Below, piece by piece: positions 51,850 through 60,048 of a stretch of DNA of 64,000 nt (position 1 is the first letter of the stretch; the number at the start of each line of letters is the position of its first letter). Origin of the DNA: JAKPQE01 sp041397845 (GTDB lineage Bacteria > Pseudomonadota > Alphaproteobacteria > Rhizobiales > JAKPQE01); the NCBI GenBank assembly GCA_041397845.1, contig JAWKVW010000010.1, positions 59,302 through 123,301 on the forward strand, in the 5' to 3' direction. The notes beneath the pieces are model-generated. The model worked only from the letters and a program-made list of their open reading frames with translations. It ran no database searches and was not told the DNA's origin. The position numbers and the translations under genes were made by a program.

Positions 51850-53373
51850 TCAGGCGATGGTATCGGAAAGATTCTTGCGAATGACCTTGCCGCTCTGGGT
51901 GCGCGGCAGGGCCTTCATCATGACGAAACGGCGCGGCCGCTTGTAGGCCGCCAGCCGTTCGGCGCACCAGGCGTCGAGCTCCGGCTCGGCGAGCGCCATG
52001 CCGTCGTGGACAACGACGAAGGCGGCGATGATGCGGACCATGTCGTCGACCCGGACGTCGGTGACGGCGACGTCGGCGACGGCCGGATGGGCGGCGATGG
52101 CGGCCTCGACCTCCTGCGGTGCGACGCGGTAGCCGAAGGTGTTCATCAGATCGTCGGAGCGGCCCTCGAACCAGAGGTAACCGGCTTCATCGAGGCGGGC
52201 GAGGTCGCCGGTGATGAACCAGTCGCCGCGAAAGGCGGCGGCGGTATCCTCGGGCCGCATCCAGTATCCAAGCATCAGACCGGGGTCGGTGCGGTGCACG
52301 GCGATGACGCCGGTCTCGCCGGCGGCGAGCGGCTCCATCCCGGTCTCGGCCGGCAGGATGGCGACGCGGCGGCCGGGCTGGGGCCTTCCGGGGCTGCCGG
52401 GCCGGGTCGGGGTCTCGGGCGAGGACGAGATGTAGGTCGAGATCTCGCTCATGCCGAGGGCTTCAAAGAGCGGCCGGCCGGTGCGGGCCATCCAGTCGGC
52501 ATGGAGCATCGGGTGCAGCGCTTCGCCGGCGGTCAGGCCGTGGCGCAGGGTCGGGAAGCTCGCCTGCGTTATCTCGTTGTATTTCAGGATCTGGCGGTAA
52601 AGGCTCGGGACGGCGGCAAAGAGCGTCGCGCCATAAGCCTCGATGAGGCGGGGCCAGACCGTCGGGTCCTTGTCGCCGGCATAGACGATGCTGGTGGCGC
52701 CAAGGCTCCAGGGGTCCATCAGGCCGGCGCCGAGAGTGTAGGTCCAGTTGAAGGCGCCGGCATGGAGCAGGGTGTCGCTCTCCTTCAACCCGTACCAGCC
52801 GGCATGCATCGGCCGGCGGCCGAGGATGACGCGCTGGGCGTGGAGAACGCCTTTCGGCTTGCCGGAGGTGCCGGAGGTGTAGACGAGGAAGGCCGGATCG
52901 TCGGGACGGGTGTCGGCATAGCCGACCGGTTCGGCATGTTCGACGTCGGCGACCTCGGCGGCGTGCAGGACGATGACGCCGGGAGCATCATGCGGCAGCA
53001 GGTCGGGATCGCGGGCGACGACGAGGCGGGCGCCGGAATCGGCGAGGACGACGTCGGCCTCGGCCCGGGTCAGCATGGTCGAGGTCGGGATCGGCACGAA
53101 GCCGCCGGCGATGGCGCCGAAAAAGAACAGCGGGAAATCGGAGGTGTTGCCGAGGCGCAGGAGAATGCGATCGCCGCGCTGCAGGCCGAGCCGGGCAAGG
53201 CCGCCGGCAACCTTCAGCACCGCGCGCTCGAGCCGCGCGAAGGTCCAGGTCTCGGAGGGGGTGCCCGATGCGTCGAGCGCAACGAGCAGCGCCGGCTTTT
53301 CGGGCAGACGCCTTGCCGAAGCTGCGAGGCAATGGCGGGCGAGGTTGAAGCCCGCGTCAGGATCTGCGGTCAT
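51850..53373 (-). CDS. AMP-forming acyl-CoA synthetase (benzoate-CoA ligase-like)
   Basis: A 507-residue ANL-superfamily ligase. It has LVYTSGTSGKPKGVLHAQRV, FNWTYTLGAGLMDPWSLGAT, GMSEISTYISSSP, RGDWFITGDLARLDEAGYLW, FEGRSDDLMNTFGYRVAPQE and the C-terminal Lys in PRTQSGKVIRKNL. The domain order is normal. The substrate is an aromatic or medium-chain acid by similarity; it is not proven. It ends only 7 bases from the GNAT stop and lies next to hbd-etfA-etfB, pointing to acyl-CoA metabolism. Confidence 0.87.
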   Translation of the reverse strand: MTADPDAGFNLARHCLAASARRLPEKPALLVALDASGTPSETWTFARLERAVLKVAGGLARLGLQRGDRILLRLGNTSDFPLFFFGAIAGGFVPIPTSTMLTRAEADVVLADSGARLVVARDPDLLPHDAPGVIVLHAAEVADVEHAEPVGYADTRPDDPAFLVYTSGTSGKPKGVLHAQRVILGRRPMHAGWYGLKESDTLLHAGAFNWTYTLGAGLMDPWSLGATSIVYAGDKDPTVWPRLIEAYGATLFAAVPSLYRQILKYNEITQASFPTLRHGLTAGEALHPMLHADWMARTGRPLFEALGMSEISTYISSSPETPTRPGSPGRPQPGRRVAILPAETGMEPLAAGETGVIAVHRTDPGLMLGYWMRPEDTAAAFRGDWFITGDLARLDEAGYLWFEGRSDDLMNTFGYRVAPQEVEAAIAAHPAVADVAVTDVRVDDMVRIIAAFVVVHDGMALAEPELDAWCAERLAAYKRPRRFVMMKALPRTQSGKVIRKNLSDTIA

Positions 53374-53483
53374 CGACCGATCGCGATCCGGCGGGATCGC
53401 GCCTTCATTGAGGCGGGGTCAGACCCCGCCGTGGCGGCCCGGCATACGAGCCGCCACCCTTGCCGGGGCGCCGGCAGGCGCCG

Positions 53484-54365
53484 TCAGCGGGTCGGAACCG
53501 GCTTTTCGCCGCGATAGTCGTAGAAGCCGCGCTTGGTCTTGCGGCCAAGCCAGCCGGCCTCGACGTACTTCACCAGCAGCGGGCAGGGCCGGTACTTGGA
53601 GTCGGCCAGCCCCTCATACAGCACCTGCATGACGGCGAGACAGGTGTCGAGGCCGATGAAGTCGGCGAGCTGCAGCGGACCCATCGGGTGATGGGCGCCA
53701 AGACGCATGGCGGTGTCGATGGCCTCGACCGAGCCGACGCCCTCGTAAAGGGTGTAGACCGCCTCGTTGATCATCGGCAGCAGGATGCGGTTGACCATGA
53801 AGGCCGGGAAGTCTTCGGCAACGGCGCTGATCTTGCCGACGCGGTCGACAAAGGCGCGGGACGCCTCGAAGGTCGCGTCGTCGGTGGCGATGCCGCGGAT
53901 GAGCTCGACAAGCTCCATGACCGGCACCGGGTTCATGAAATGGATGCCGACGAAACGCTCCGGACGATCGGTGATCGAGGCAAGACGGGTGATCGAGATC
54001 GAGGAGGTGTTTGAGGCAAGCATCGTCTCGGGGCGCAGGTGCGGCACCAGCGCGGTGAAGATCTTGCGCTTGATCGCCTCGTCCTCGGTCGCCGATTCGA
54101 TGATGAGATCGGCGGGACGCAGGTCGGCCATGTCGGTCGCCGGCTTGATGCGGGCAAGAGCGGTGGCCTTCTCGGCATCGCTGATCTTGCCGCCGGAAAC
54201 CTGGCGGGTCATGTTCTTGTCGATCGCGGCCAGACCGGCGTTGATGCGCTCGATGCTGACGTCGTTGAGGAGAACGTCATAGCCGGCCAGTGCGCAGACA
54301 TGGGCGATGCCGTTGCCCATCTGGCCAGAGCCAACGATTCCTACGGTTTTGATTTCGAACGACAT
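53484..54365 (-). CDS. 3-hydroxybutyryl-CoA dehydrogenase
   Basis: A 293-residue NAD-dependent 3-hydroxyacyl-CoA dehydrogenase. The Rossmann motif is TVGIVGSGQMGNGIAHVCAL, followed by LIIESATEDEAIKRKIFTAL and LASNTSSISITRLASITDRP. The catalytic His is in GIHFMNPVPVMELVELIRG, and LGAHHPMGPLQLADFIGLDT closes the C-domain. Family members reduce or oxidise 3-hydroxybutyryl-CoA in PHB or butyrate metabolism. It lies 94 bases after etfA on the same strand. Confidence 0.93.
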   Translation of the reverse strand: MSFEIKTVGIVGSGQMGNGIAHVCALAGYDVLLNDVSIERINAGLAAIDKNMTRQVSGGKISDAEKATALARIKPATDMADLRPADLIIESATEDEAIKRKIFTALVPHLRPETMLASNTSSISITRLASITDRPERFVGIHFMNPVPVMELVELIRGIATDDATFEASRAFVDRVGKISAVAEDFPAFMVNRILLPMINEAVYTLYEGVGSVEAIDTAMRLGAHHPMGPLQLADFIGLDTCLAVMQVLYEGLADSKYRPCPLLVKYVEAGWLGRKTKRGFYDYRGEKPVPTR

Positions 54366-54459
54366 TTTTGGTTCCGTTCCGCTCCGGCGGGATGCCGCCT
54401 GTTGCATGTGGATGCTGGTGGAGGCCGCAGCCGCGCGACCTTCAGGCCGCGCGCCGCGA

Positions 54460-55401
54460 TCAGCCGATCTTGTCGAGTTCCGCCTCGAGCTCGGGCAGGA
54501 TCTTGAAGAGGTCACCGACGAGGCCGTAGTCGGCGACCTGGAAGATCGGCGCCTCCTCGTCCTTGTTGATGGCAACGATCACCTTGGAATCCTTCATGCC
54601 GGCGAGATGCTGGATGGCGCCGGAGATGCCGCAGGCGACGTAAAGTTCGGGGGCGACGACCTTGCCGGTCTGGCCGACCTGCCAGTCGTTCGGGGCATAG
54701 CCCGCATCGACGGCGGCGCGGCTGGCACCGATGGCGGCGCCGAGCTTGTCGGCGACCGGGGTGATGACCGTCTCGAAATTCTCGCGCGAGCCGACGCCGC
54801 GGCCACCGGAGACGATGATGCGGGCAGCGGTCAGCTCGGGGCGGTCGCTCTCGGAAAGAGCCTCGCCAACGAAGGACGACAGCGCCGGATCGGCCGGAAC
54901 GGCGACGGCCTCGACCGGGCTTGCAGCACCGGTGCCGGCGGCGGCGAAGGAGGCCGTGCGGATCGTCGCGATCTTCTTGGCGTCGCCCGACTTCACGGTC
55001 TGGATGGCGTTGCCGGCATAGATCGGCCGCTCGAAAGTGTCGGGCGCGAGGACCTTGGTCACTTCCGAGATCTGCATGACGTCGAGCAGGGCGGCGACGC
55101 GCGGCAGGACGTTCTTGCCGGTGGTGGTCGCCGGGGCAATGATCGCGTCATAGGCGCCGGCGAGCGAGACGATGAGCGCCGTGACCGGCTCGGCAAGGCC
55201 GTGGCCGAGGCTGGCGTCGTCGGCCAGGAGCACCTTGGCGACGCCCTCGAGCCTGGCGGCCTCATCGGCGACGGCGGCGCAGCCGCTGCCGGCAACGAGG
55301 GCATGGACCTCGCCGCCGAGGGCGACGGCGGCCGAGAGCGCCTTGGCGGTCTGGCCGGAAAGGGCGGAATTGTCGTGTTCGACGAGGAGAAGGGTGGTCA
55401 T
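54460..55401 (-). CDS. etfA: Electron transfer flavoprotein subunit alpha
   Basis: A 313-residue ETF alpha subunit. The C-terminal FAD-binding domain has RIIVSGGRGVGSRENFETVI, ASRAAVDAGYAPNDWQVGQT, GKVVAPELYVACGISGAIQH and SKVIVAINKDEEAPIFQVAD. It passes electrons from acyl-CoA dehydrogenases to the quinone pool via ETF-QO. Fifteen bases separate it from the etfB stop, so the pair is co-transcribed. Confidence 0.96.
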   Translation of the reverse strand: MTTLLLVEHDNSALSGQTAKALSAAVALGGEVHALVAGSGCAAVADEAARLEGVAKVLLADDASLGHGLAEPVTALIVSLAGAYDAIIAPATTTGKNVLPRVAALLDVMQISEVTKVLAPDTFERPIYAGNAIQTVKSGDAKKIATIRTASFAAAGTGAASPVEAVAVPADPALSSFVGEALSESDRPELTAARIIVSGGRGVGSRENFETVITPVADKLGAAIGASRAAVDAGYAPNDWQVGQTGKVVAPELYVACGISGAIQHLAGMKDSKVIVAINKDEEAPIFQVADYGLVGDLFKILPELEAELDKIG

Positions 55402-55416
55402 CTGTCTGGTCTCCTC

Positions 55417-56166
55417 TCAGAGCACGCCGGCTTCATCTTTGAGCTTGGCGACGAGTTCGGCCGCCGAGCCGACCTTGACGCCAGCCTGACGGCCGGCCGG
55501 TTCCGCGGTCTTCAGAACCTCGAGCCGCGGCTTCAGGTCGACGCCGAAATCGGCGGCGGTCTTCATGTCGATCGGCTTCTTCTTCGCCTTCATGATGTTC
55601 GGCAGCGACGCGTAGCGCGGCTCGTTGAGGCGAAGGTCGGTGGAGATGATCGCCGGCATGGTGAGCTTGACGGTCTGCAGGCCGCCATCGACCTCGCGGG
55701 TGACATCGAGCGTGCCGTCGCCGAGCTCTACCCTGGAGGCGAACGTGCCCTGGCTCCAGCCGAGCAGGGCGGCGAGCATCTGGCCGGTCTGGTTGCTGTC
55801 GTCGTCGATCGCCTGCTTGCCGAGGATGACGAGGCCCGGGGCCTCGGCGCCAACGACTTCCTTCAGCAGCTTGGCAACGCCGAGCGGCTCGACCGGGCCA
55901 TCGGCCTGGATGAGGATGCCGCGGTCGGCGCCCATGGCAAGGGCGGTGCGGATGGTTTCCTGAGCCTGCGACGGGCCGATGGAAACGACGACGATCTCGG
56001 TCGCCTTGCCGGCTTCCTTGAGGCGGATCGCTTCCTCGACGGCGATTTCATCGAAGGGGTTCATCGACATCTTGACGTTGGCGAGCTCGACGCCCGAACC
56101 ATCCGACTTGACGCGGACCTTGACGTTGTAGTCGACGACCCTCTTTACGGGCACCAGTACTTTCAT
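55417..56166 (-). CDS. etfB: Electron transfer flavoprotein subunit beta
   Basis: A 249-residue ETF beta subunit that holds AMP. It has MKVLVPVKRVVDYNVKVRVK, MSMNPFDEIAVEEAIRLKEA, GPSQAQETIRTALAMGADRG, ILGKQAIDDDSNQTGQMLAA, LGWSQGTFASRVEL and EPRYASLPNIMKAKKKPID. Start ATG 56166 fits the family; the frame to 56364 is spurious. The upstream 300-base gap to the rhomboid gene presumably holds its promoter. Confidence 0.96.
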   Translation of the reverse strand: MKVLVPVKRVVDYNVKVRVKSDGSGVELANVKMSMNPFDEIAVEEAIRLKEAGKATEIVVVSIGPSQAQETIRTALAMGADRGILIQADGPVEPLGVAKLLKEVVGAEAPGLVILGKQAIDDDSNQTGQMLAALLGWSQGTFASRVELGDGTLDVTREVDGGLQTVKLTMPAIISTDLRLNEPRYASLPNIMKAKKKPIDMKTAADFGVDLKPRLEVLKTAEPAGRQAGVKVGSAAELVAKLKDEAGVL

Positions 56167-56465
56167 GCGATCGGCCTCCGGGACCTTCGTGGCGCCGCTG
56201 AAACCTGCTCCAGCGTCGTGGCGCTCCGATGGTTGTTGCTGCATGATCCCTTGCCGAAACCGGATCGTCGCAAGTGGCTCATGCCATCGTGAAATCGTGC
56301 AGGCCGCGACGATCGGCGGTCGAAGAAGGGCAATACCTTGACCGGTCGCCGAAACCACCGGCAACCGCCCGATCCCCTAGCCTGCAGCAGGGTTGCCGGC
56401 GACCGTAATGGCGGGCCGGCGGGGTGTCAACGCTTCACTTTTTGCACTGCAGCGAAGTATCTAAA
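56167..56465. other. Intergenic region between etfB and the rhomboid gene
   Basis: About 300 bases without a recognised gene. Both flanking genes are on the minus strand, so this is the leader of etfB. A TTGCACTGCAGCGAA-like stretch lies at about 56440-56455; no clear -35/-10 pair was identified. Confidence 0.4.
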
Positions 56466-57158
56466 TCACGACTGCCGGTCGAAGAGCGGCACACCGCGTC
56501 GCCGCATGACCAGAATGAGGGCGGCACCGGTGGCAAGGCCGCCGATATGGGCCCACCAGGCGACCTCCTCGTCGGGGCCGGCGATCAGGATGTTGAACAC
56601 CTGAAAGACAATCCAGGCGCCGAGCACCCAGGCGGCGCTGATGCGCAGCGGAATCCGGCCCATGGCGAGGATCCAGACCTTCACGTTCGGATGGAGCATC
56701 AGGTAGGCGGCAATGATGCCGGCGGCGGCACCGGAGGCGCCGACGAGCGGGGCCTGGGACGCCGGCATGACGAGAATGTGGGTGACGGCGGCACCGGCGG
56801 CGCACAGAAGGTAGAAGACGAGGAACTTCAGGTGACCGAGGGCGTCCTCGACATTGTCGCCGAACACCCAGACGAACAGCATGTTGCCGATGAGGTGCAT
56901 CCAGTCGCCATGCAGGAAGGCATAGGTGAAGAGCGTCGCCGATTCCGGCACGAAGCCGAGGCCGTCGGGGAGCGTCGCGATGTCGTTGACAACGGCGGGA
57001 ACGACGCCGAAGGCAAGGACGCTGGCATTCATGCCGTTGATGACGATGCCGCTCTGGAAGAGCACGAAGATGAGGCTCGTCACGATGATGATCGTCACCG
57101 TGACAATCGGAAACCTGACGAAGCGCAGCGGGTTGCCGTCATGGATCGGAATGAACAC
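56466..57158 (-). CDS. Rhomboid family intramembrane serine protease
   Basis: A 230-residue membrane protein with six or seven spans. Catalytic residues are S142 in VGASGAAAGIIAAYL and H204 in WWAHIGGLATGAAL; the HGDWMHLIGNMLFVWVFGDN segment on the second transmembrane region is a rhomboid landmark. The dyad is complete, so it should be active. Substrates are unknown. The start is a GTG at 57158 (MFIPIHDGNPLRF) with GAGGAGA upstream. Confidence 0.92.
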   Translation of the reverse strand: MFIPIHDGNPLRFVRFPIVTVTIIIVTSLIFVLFQSGIVINGMNASVLAFGVVPAVVNDIATLPDGLGFVPESATLFTYAFLHGDWMHLIGNMLFVWVFGDNVEDALGHLKFLVFYLLCAAGAAVTHILVMPASQAPLVGASGAAAGIIAAYLMLHPNVKVWILAMGRIPLRISAAWVLGAWIVFQVFNILIAGPDEEVAWWAHIGGLATGAALILVMRRRGVPLFDRQS

Positions 57159-57191
57159 GAAGGCGTCTCCTCAGGCCCGACCATGCGGTCG

Positions 57192-57770
57192 TCAGCGATT
57201 GTTGCCCGGCACCCATAACACGTCGCCGGCGTGGCGCGTATTGGCGAAGCGGGCGGCGACAAAGAAGAAGTCGGAAAGCCGGTTGAGATAGCGAAGGGCG
57301 GCCGGGTTGACGGTCTCGCCCCCGGTCGCGGCAAGCTCGGCGGCGACGCGCTCGGCGCGGCGGGCGACGGTGCGGCAGACATGCAGGGCGGCGGCGGCCG
57401 GCGTGCCGCCGGGCAGCACGAAGGAGCGCAGGGGATCGAGGTTCTCGTTGAGGATGTCGATCTCTTCCTCGAGCCGGCGCACCTGGGCCTCGACGATGCG
57501 CAGCGATTCCGGCGCGCCGGGCTTCTGTTCCTCGGGGTTGGCCAGATCGGCGCCGAGATCGAACAGGTCGTTCTGGATGCGCGAGAGCATCGGGTCGAGA
57601 TCGGGATCGACGGCGGTGGCCAGCCGGGCCATGCCGACCTGGGCATTGGTTTCGTCGACGGTGCCGTAAGCCTCGATGCGCAGGTCGTGCTTCGGCCGGC
57701 GCCTGCCGCCGATGAGGGCGGTCGAGCCGTCGTCGCCGGTGCGGGTGTAGATCTTGTTGAGGACGACCAT
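57192..57770 (-). CDS. PduO-type cob(I)yrinic acid a,c-diamide adenosyltransferase
   Basis: A 192-residue ATP:cob(I)alamin adenosyltransferase that completes coenzyme B12. It has LNKIYTRTGDDGSTALIGG, the substrate-proximal RIEAYGTVDETNAQVGMARL, RIQNDLFDLGADLANPEEQK, FVLPGGTPAAAALHVCRTVA, RRAERVAAEL and RYLNRLSDFFFVAARFAN. All family motifs are present. The HIG1 gene lies 45 bases upstream on the same strand, a common neighbour in Hyphomicrobiales. Confidence 0.94.
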   Translation of the reverse strand: MVVLNKIYTRTGDDGSTALIGGRRRPKHDLRIEAYGTVDETNAQVGMARLATAVDPDLDPMLSRIQNDLFDLGADLANPEEQKPGAPESLRIVEAQVRRLEEEIDILNENLDPLRSFVLPGGTPAAAALHVCRTVARRAERVAAELAATGGETVNPAALRYLNRLSDFFFVAARFANTRHAGDVLWVPGNNR

Positions 57771-57815
57771 GGTTCTGGATTCTCGCTCGATTTGCGTTGG
57801 CGTTGCCGGACCGGT

Positions 57816-58007
57816 TCAGCGGCCGACGAGATAGATCGTCAGCATGGCAAGGACGATGGCGACGGCCTGAAGAATGACGCGCCAGCGCATCAGCGACTGG
57901 GAGCGGTCGGGATCGCCGCCGCGGGCCATGTTGGCAAGGCCCATGAAAAGGACGATCGCGACCGCGGCGATGGCCAGCGGCATGACGGCATAGAGCATCA
58001 TATTCAT
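57816..58007 (-). CDS. HIG1-domain twin-transmembrane protein
   Basis: A 63-residue protein with two membrane spans, LYAVMPLAIAAVAIVLFMGL and ILQAVAIVLAMLTIYLVGR, joined by the HIG1 loop ANMARGGDPDRSQSLMRWRV. In mitochondria HIG1 proteins stabilise respiratory complexes; in alphaproteobacteria the role is unproven. It is immediately upstream of the adenosyltransferase gene and about 105 bases downstream of xerD. Confidence 0.88.
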   Translation of the reverse strand: MNMMLYAVMPLAIAAVAIVLFMGLANMARGGDPDRSQSLMRWRVILQAVAIVLAMLTIYLVGR

Positions 58008-58112
58008 GCGATCGGTCCCGTTCGTCGGCGCCTGTCGGAATGGGCGAGAATAGGCCGGCGGGCGGCCGCCTTCAATGCGGGTTCGGCTGAGGGCGCGCTT
58101 GTCCGCCGCCGC

Positions 58113-59051
58113 TCAGCCGGCCGGATCGTCGGCAAGGGGATGATGGTCCTCGACGAGGCGGCGCAGGCGCTCCTCGAGGACGTGGGTGTAGATCTGCGTC
58201 GTCGAGATGTCGGCATGGCCGAGCAGGGTCTGGACGATGCGCAGGTCGGCGCCGTTCTGCAGCAGGTGGCTGGCGAAGGCATGGCGCATGACATGCGGCG
58301 AGAGCTGCGACGGGCCAAGGCCGATGGCGGCGCCAAGAACCTTCAGATCGCGGCCGAAGGCCTGGCGCGTGAGGTGTCCCGTCTCGGAAAAGGCCGGGAA
58401 CAGCCATGGCGAGGCGGCCTTGCCGGCAGCGCCGAGGGCGAGGAGCCATTCGCGCATCGCGTCCCTTGCCCGGGCGCTCAGCGGTACGAGCCGTTCGCGG
58501 CCGCCCTTGCCCTTGACGATGATGTAGCGATGGTCGCGGCGGCCGGCGGAAGCGGGCAGGGCAATCAGTTCGGAGACGCGCAGGCCCGTCGCATAGACGA
58601 CCTCGACGAGGACATAGAGGCGCAGCGCCTTCAGACGCGCGGCAAGCGTCAGGCCGGGTGCCGTCGTGGCGGCGCGGGCGGCATCGATCAGCCGGCCGGC
58701 ATCGGCTTCGGACAGGACCCTGGGCAGCGGCCGGCGCTTCTTCGGGCTGGCGATCGGGCCGGTCGGGTCATCGCCGCGCAGGCCCTCGGCATAGAGGAAC
58801 TTGTGGAACTGGCGGATGGCCGACAGGCGCCGGGCGGCCGAGCTTGCCTTGAAGCCGCGGATCTCGAGATCGTCGAGATAGGCGCGGATGTCGTCGGTCG
58901 CGGCGGCGGCGAGATCGCGGCGGCGGTCCTTCAGGAAGGTGGCGAAATCCTCGAGATCGCGGCGATAGGAGGCAAGGGTGTTGGGCGAGGCGCCGCGCTC
59001 GGCGGCGAGCATTTCGAGATAGGCGTCGAGATGACGGGCGCCGGCGGCCAT
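58113..59051 (-). CDS. xerD: Site-specific tyrosine recombinase XerD
   Basis: A 312-residue tyrosine recombinase that acts with XerC at dif, activated by FtsK. The N-terminal SAM-like domain has LDAYLEMLAAERGASPNTLA. The catalytic domain has the Arg in ATGLRVSELIALP, Lys in IVKGKGGRERLVPLS, HxxR in SPHVMRHAFASHLLQNGADL, and GHADISTTQIYTHV with the nucleophilic Tyr. All five residues are present. ATG 59051 is chosen since it lies 8 bases after the stop of the small upstream gene. Confidence 0.94.
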   Translation of the reverse strand: MAAGARHLDAYLEMLAAERGASPNTLASYRRDLEDFATFLKDRRRDLAAAATDDIRAYLDDLEIRGFKASSAARRLSAIRQFHKFLYAEGLRGDDPTGPIASPKKRRPLPRVLSEADAGRLIDAARAATTAPGLTLAARLKALRLYVLVEVVYATGLRVSELIALPASAGRRDHRYIIVKGKGGRERLVPLSARARDAMREWLLALGAAGKAASPWLFPAFSETGHLTRQAFGRDLKVLGAAIGLGPSQLSPHVMRHAFASHLLQNGADLRIVQTLLGHADISTTQIYTHVLEERLRRLVEDHHPLADDPAG

Positions 59052-59059
59052 GGTCGGGG

Positions 59060-59233
59060 CTATTCGCCGGCGGTCAGGTCGTCGGGCGTCGCGGCGCGCA
59101 GCTTGGCCTTGGAGACGGCAATGGTCATCTCGCGCGGTTTCGGCTCGACGAACATGGCAAGGGCGACCATGGCGCCGAAGACCAGCCCGGCGAGAACGGC
59201 AAGGGTCGCGACGAAACGGAAAAGGGTCGGCAT
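59060..59233 (-). CDS. 57-residue single-span membrane protein upstream of xerD
   Basis: This minus-strand frame, too short for a 60-residue cut-off, starts at ATG 59233 and ends TAG 59060. It begins MPTLFRFVATLAVLAGLVFG and continues AMVALAMFVEPKPREMTIAV, with a short soluble tail (SKAKLRAATPDDLTAGE). It has one clear membrane anchor and a Pro/Lys-rich junction. Only 8 bases separate it from xerD, so the two are almost certainly one transcript. I recall similar short proteins in this place in Rhizobiales but no known function. Confidence 0.75.
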   Translation of the reverse strand: MPTLFRFVATLAVLAGLVFGAMVALAMFVEPKPREMTIAVSKAKLRAATPDDLTAGE

Positions 59234-59427
59234 TCCTCGGCGGTCTCCGTCTTCGGGGCGTGCGCGGGCCGGCCAGCGGCACCGGCCACCCTTTTTCGGT
59301 CAAGGCGGCGCGGTTGGCAAGGCTTGCGGCGGCGGAATGCCTTGACAGCCGGCCGGTTCGGCCCGATCAACGCCGGAACGAAGAAAGATGACGGCGGAGG
59401 GGCGCATTGACGGGCGAGAGGGCAGGC

Positions 59428-60048
59428 ATGACGGCCGAAAGCGGGCTTGAGGGCTCGATCCGGGCACGGCTCGGGGCGCGTTCGGTGGTGCTCGTCGGCA
59501 TCATGGGTGCCGGCAAGAGCAGCGTCGGGCGGCGGCTGGCGCAGCGCCTCGGCATGCCCTTCGTCGATGCCGACGACGAGATCGAGGCGGCGGCGCAGCG
59601 CAGCATCGCCGAGATCTTCGAGGCCTTCGGGGAAGCCTATTTCCGCGACGGCGAACGGCGGGTGATCGCCCGGCTTCTGGCCGAGGGGCCGCATGTGCTC
59701 GCGACCGGCGGCGGCGCCTACATGAACGAGGAAACGCGCGAGGCGATCGCGCGGGACGGGGTCTCGGTCTGGCTGAAGGCCGATTTCGAGGTGGTGATGA
59801 ACCGCGTGCGGCGCAAGAGCCATCGGCCGCTATTGCAGCAGGCCGATCCGGAAGCGGTGATGCGCGATCTCATCGCGGTGCGCTATCCGGTCTACGGGCT
59901 CGCCGACATCACGGTGCAGTCGCGCGACGTGCCGCACGAGACGATCGTGGAAGAAATTCTCGTGGCGCTCGATGCGGCCCTGCCGGCGGGGGGCGGGGAC
60001 CAGAACGAAGGCGTGGACAAAGACCGGGACGAAGGGAAGACGGCGTGA
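59428..60048 (+). CDS. aroK: Shikimate kinase
   Basis: A 206-residue enzyme of the shikimate pathway. It has the P-loop VLVGIMGAGKSSVGRRLAQR, FVDADDEIEAAAQRSIAEIF with the shikimate-binding Asp, FRDGERRVIARLL, VLATGGGAYMNEETREAI and the adenine lid VMNRVRRKSHRPLL. The C-terminus carries an extra acidic tail (GGGDQNEGVDKDRDEG). ATG 59428 is preferred to an upstream TTG at 59407. It overlaps the aroB GTG start. Confidence 0.94.
   Translation: MTAESGLEGSIRARLGARSVVLVGIMGAGKSSVGRRLAQRLGMPFVDADDEIEAAAQRSIAEIFEAFGEAYFRDGERRVIARLLAEGPHVLATGGGAYMNEETREAIARDGVSVWLKADFEVVMNRVRRKSHRPLLQQADPEAVMRDLIAVRYPVYGLADITVQSRDVPHETIVEEILVALDAALPAGGGDQNEGVDKDRDEGKTA

Noticed and set aside
54307..56292. A 661-codon plus-strand frame opposite hbd, etfA and etfB
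   Set aside because: It spans three well-supported minus-strand genes and the gaps between them and shows no motif of its own.
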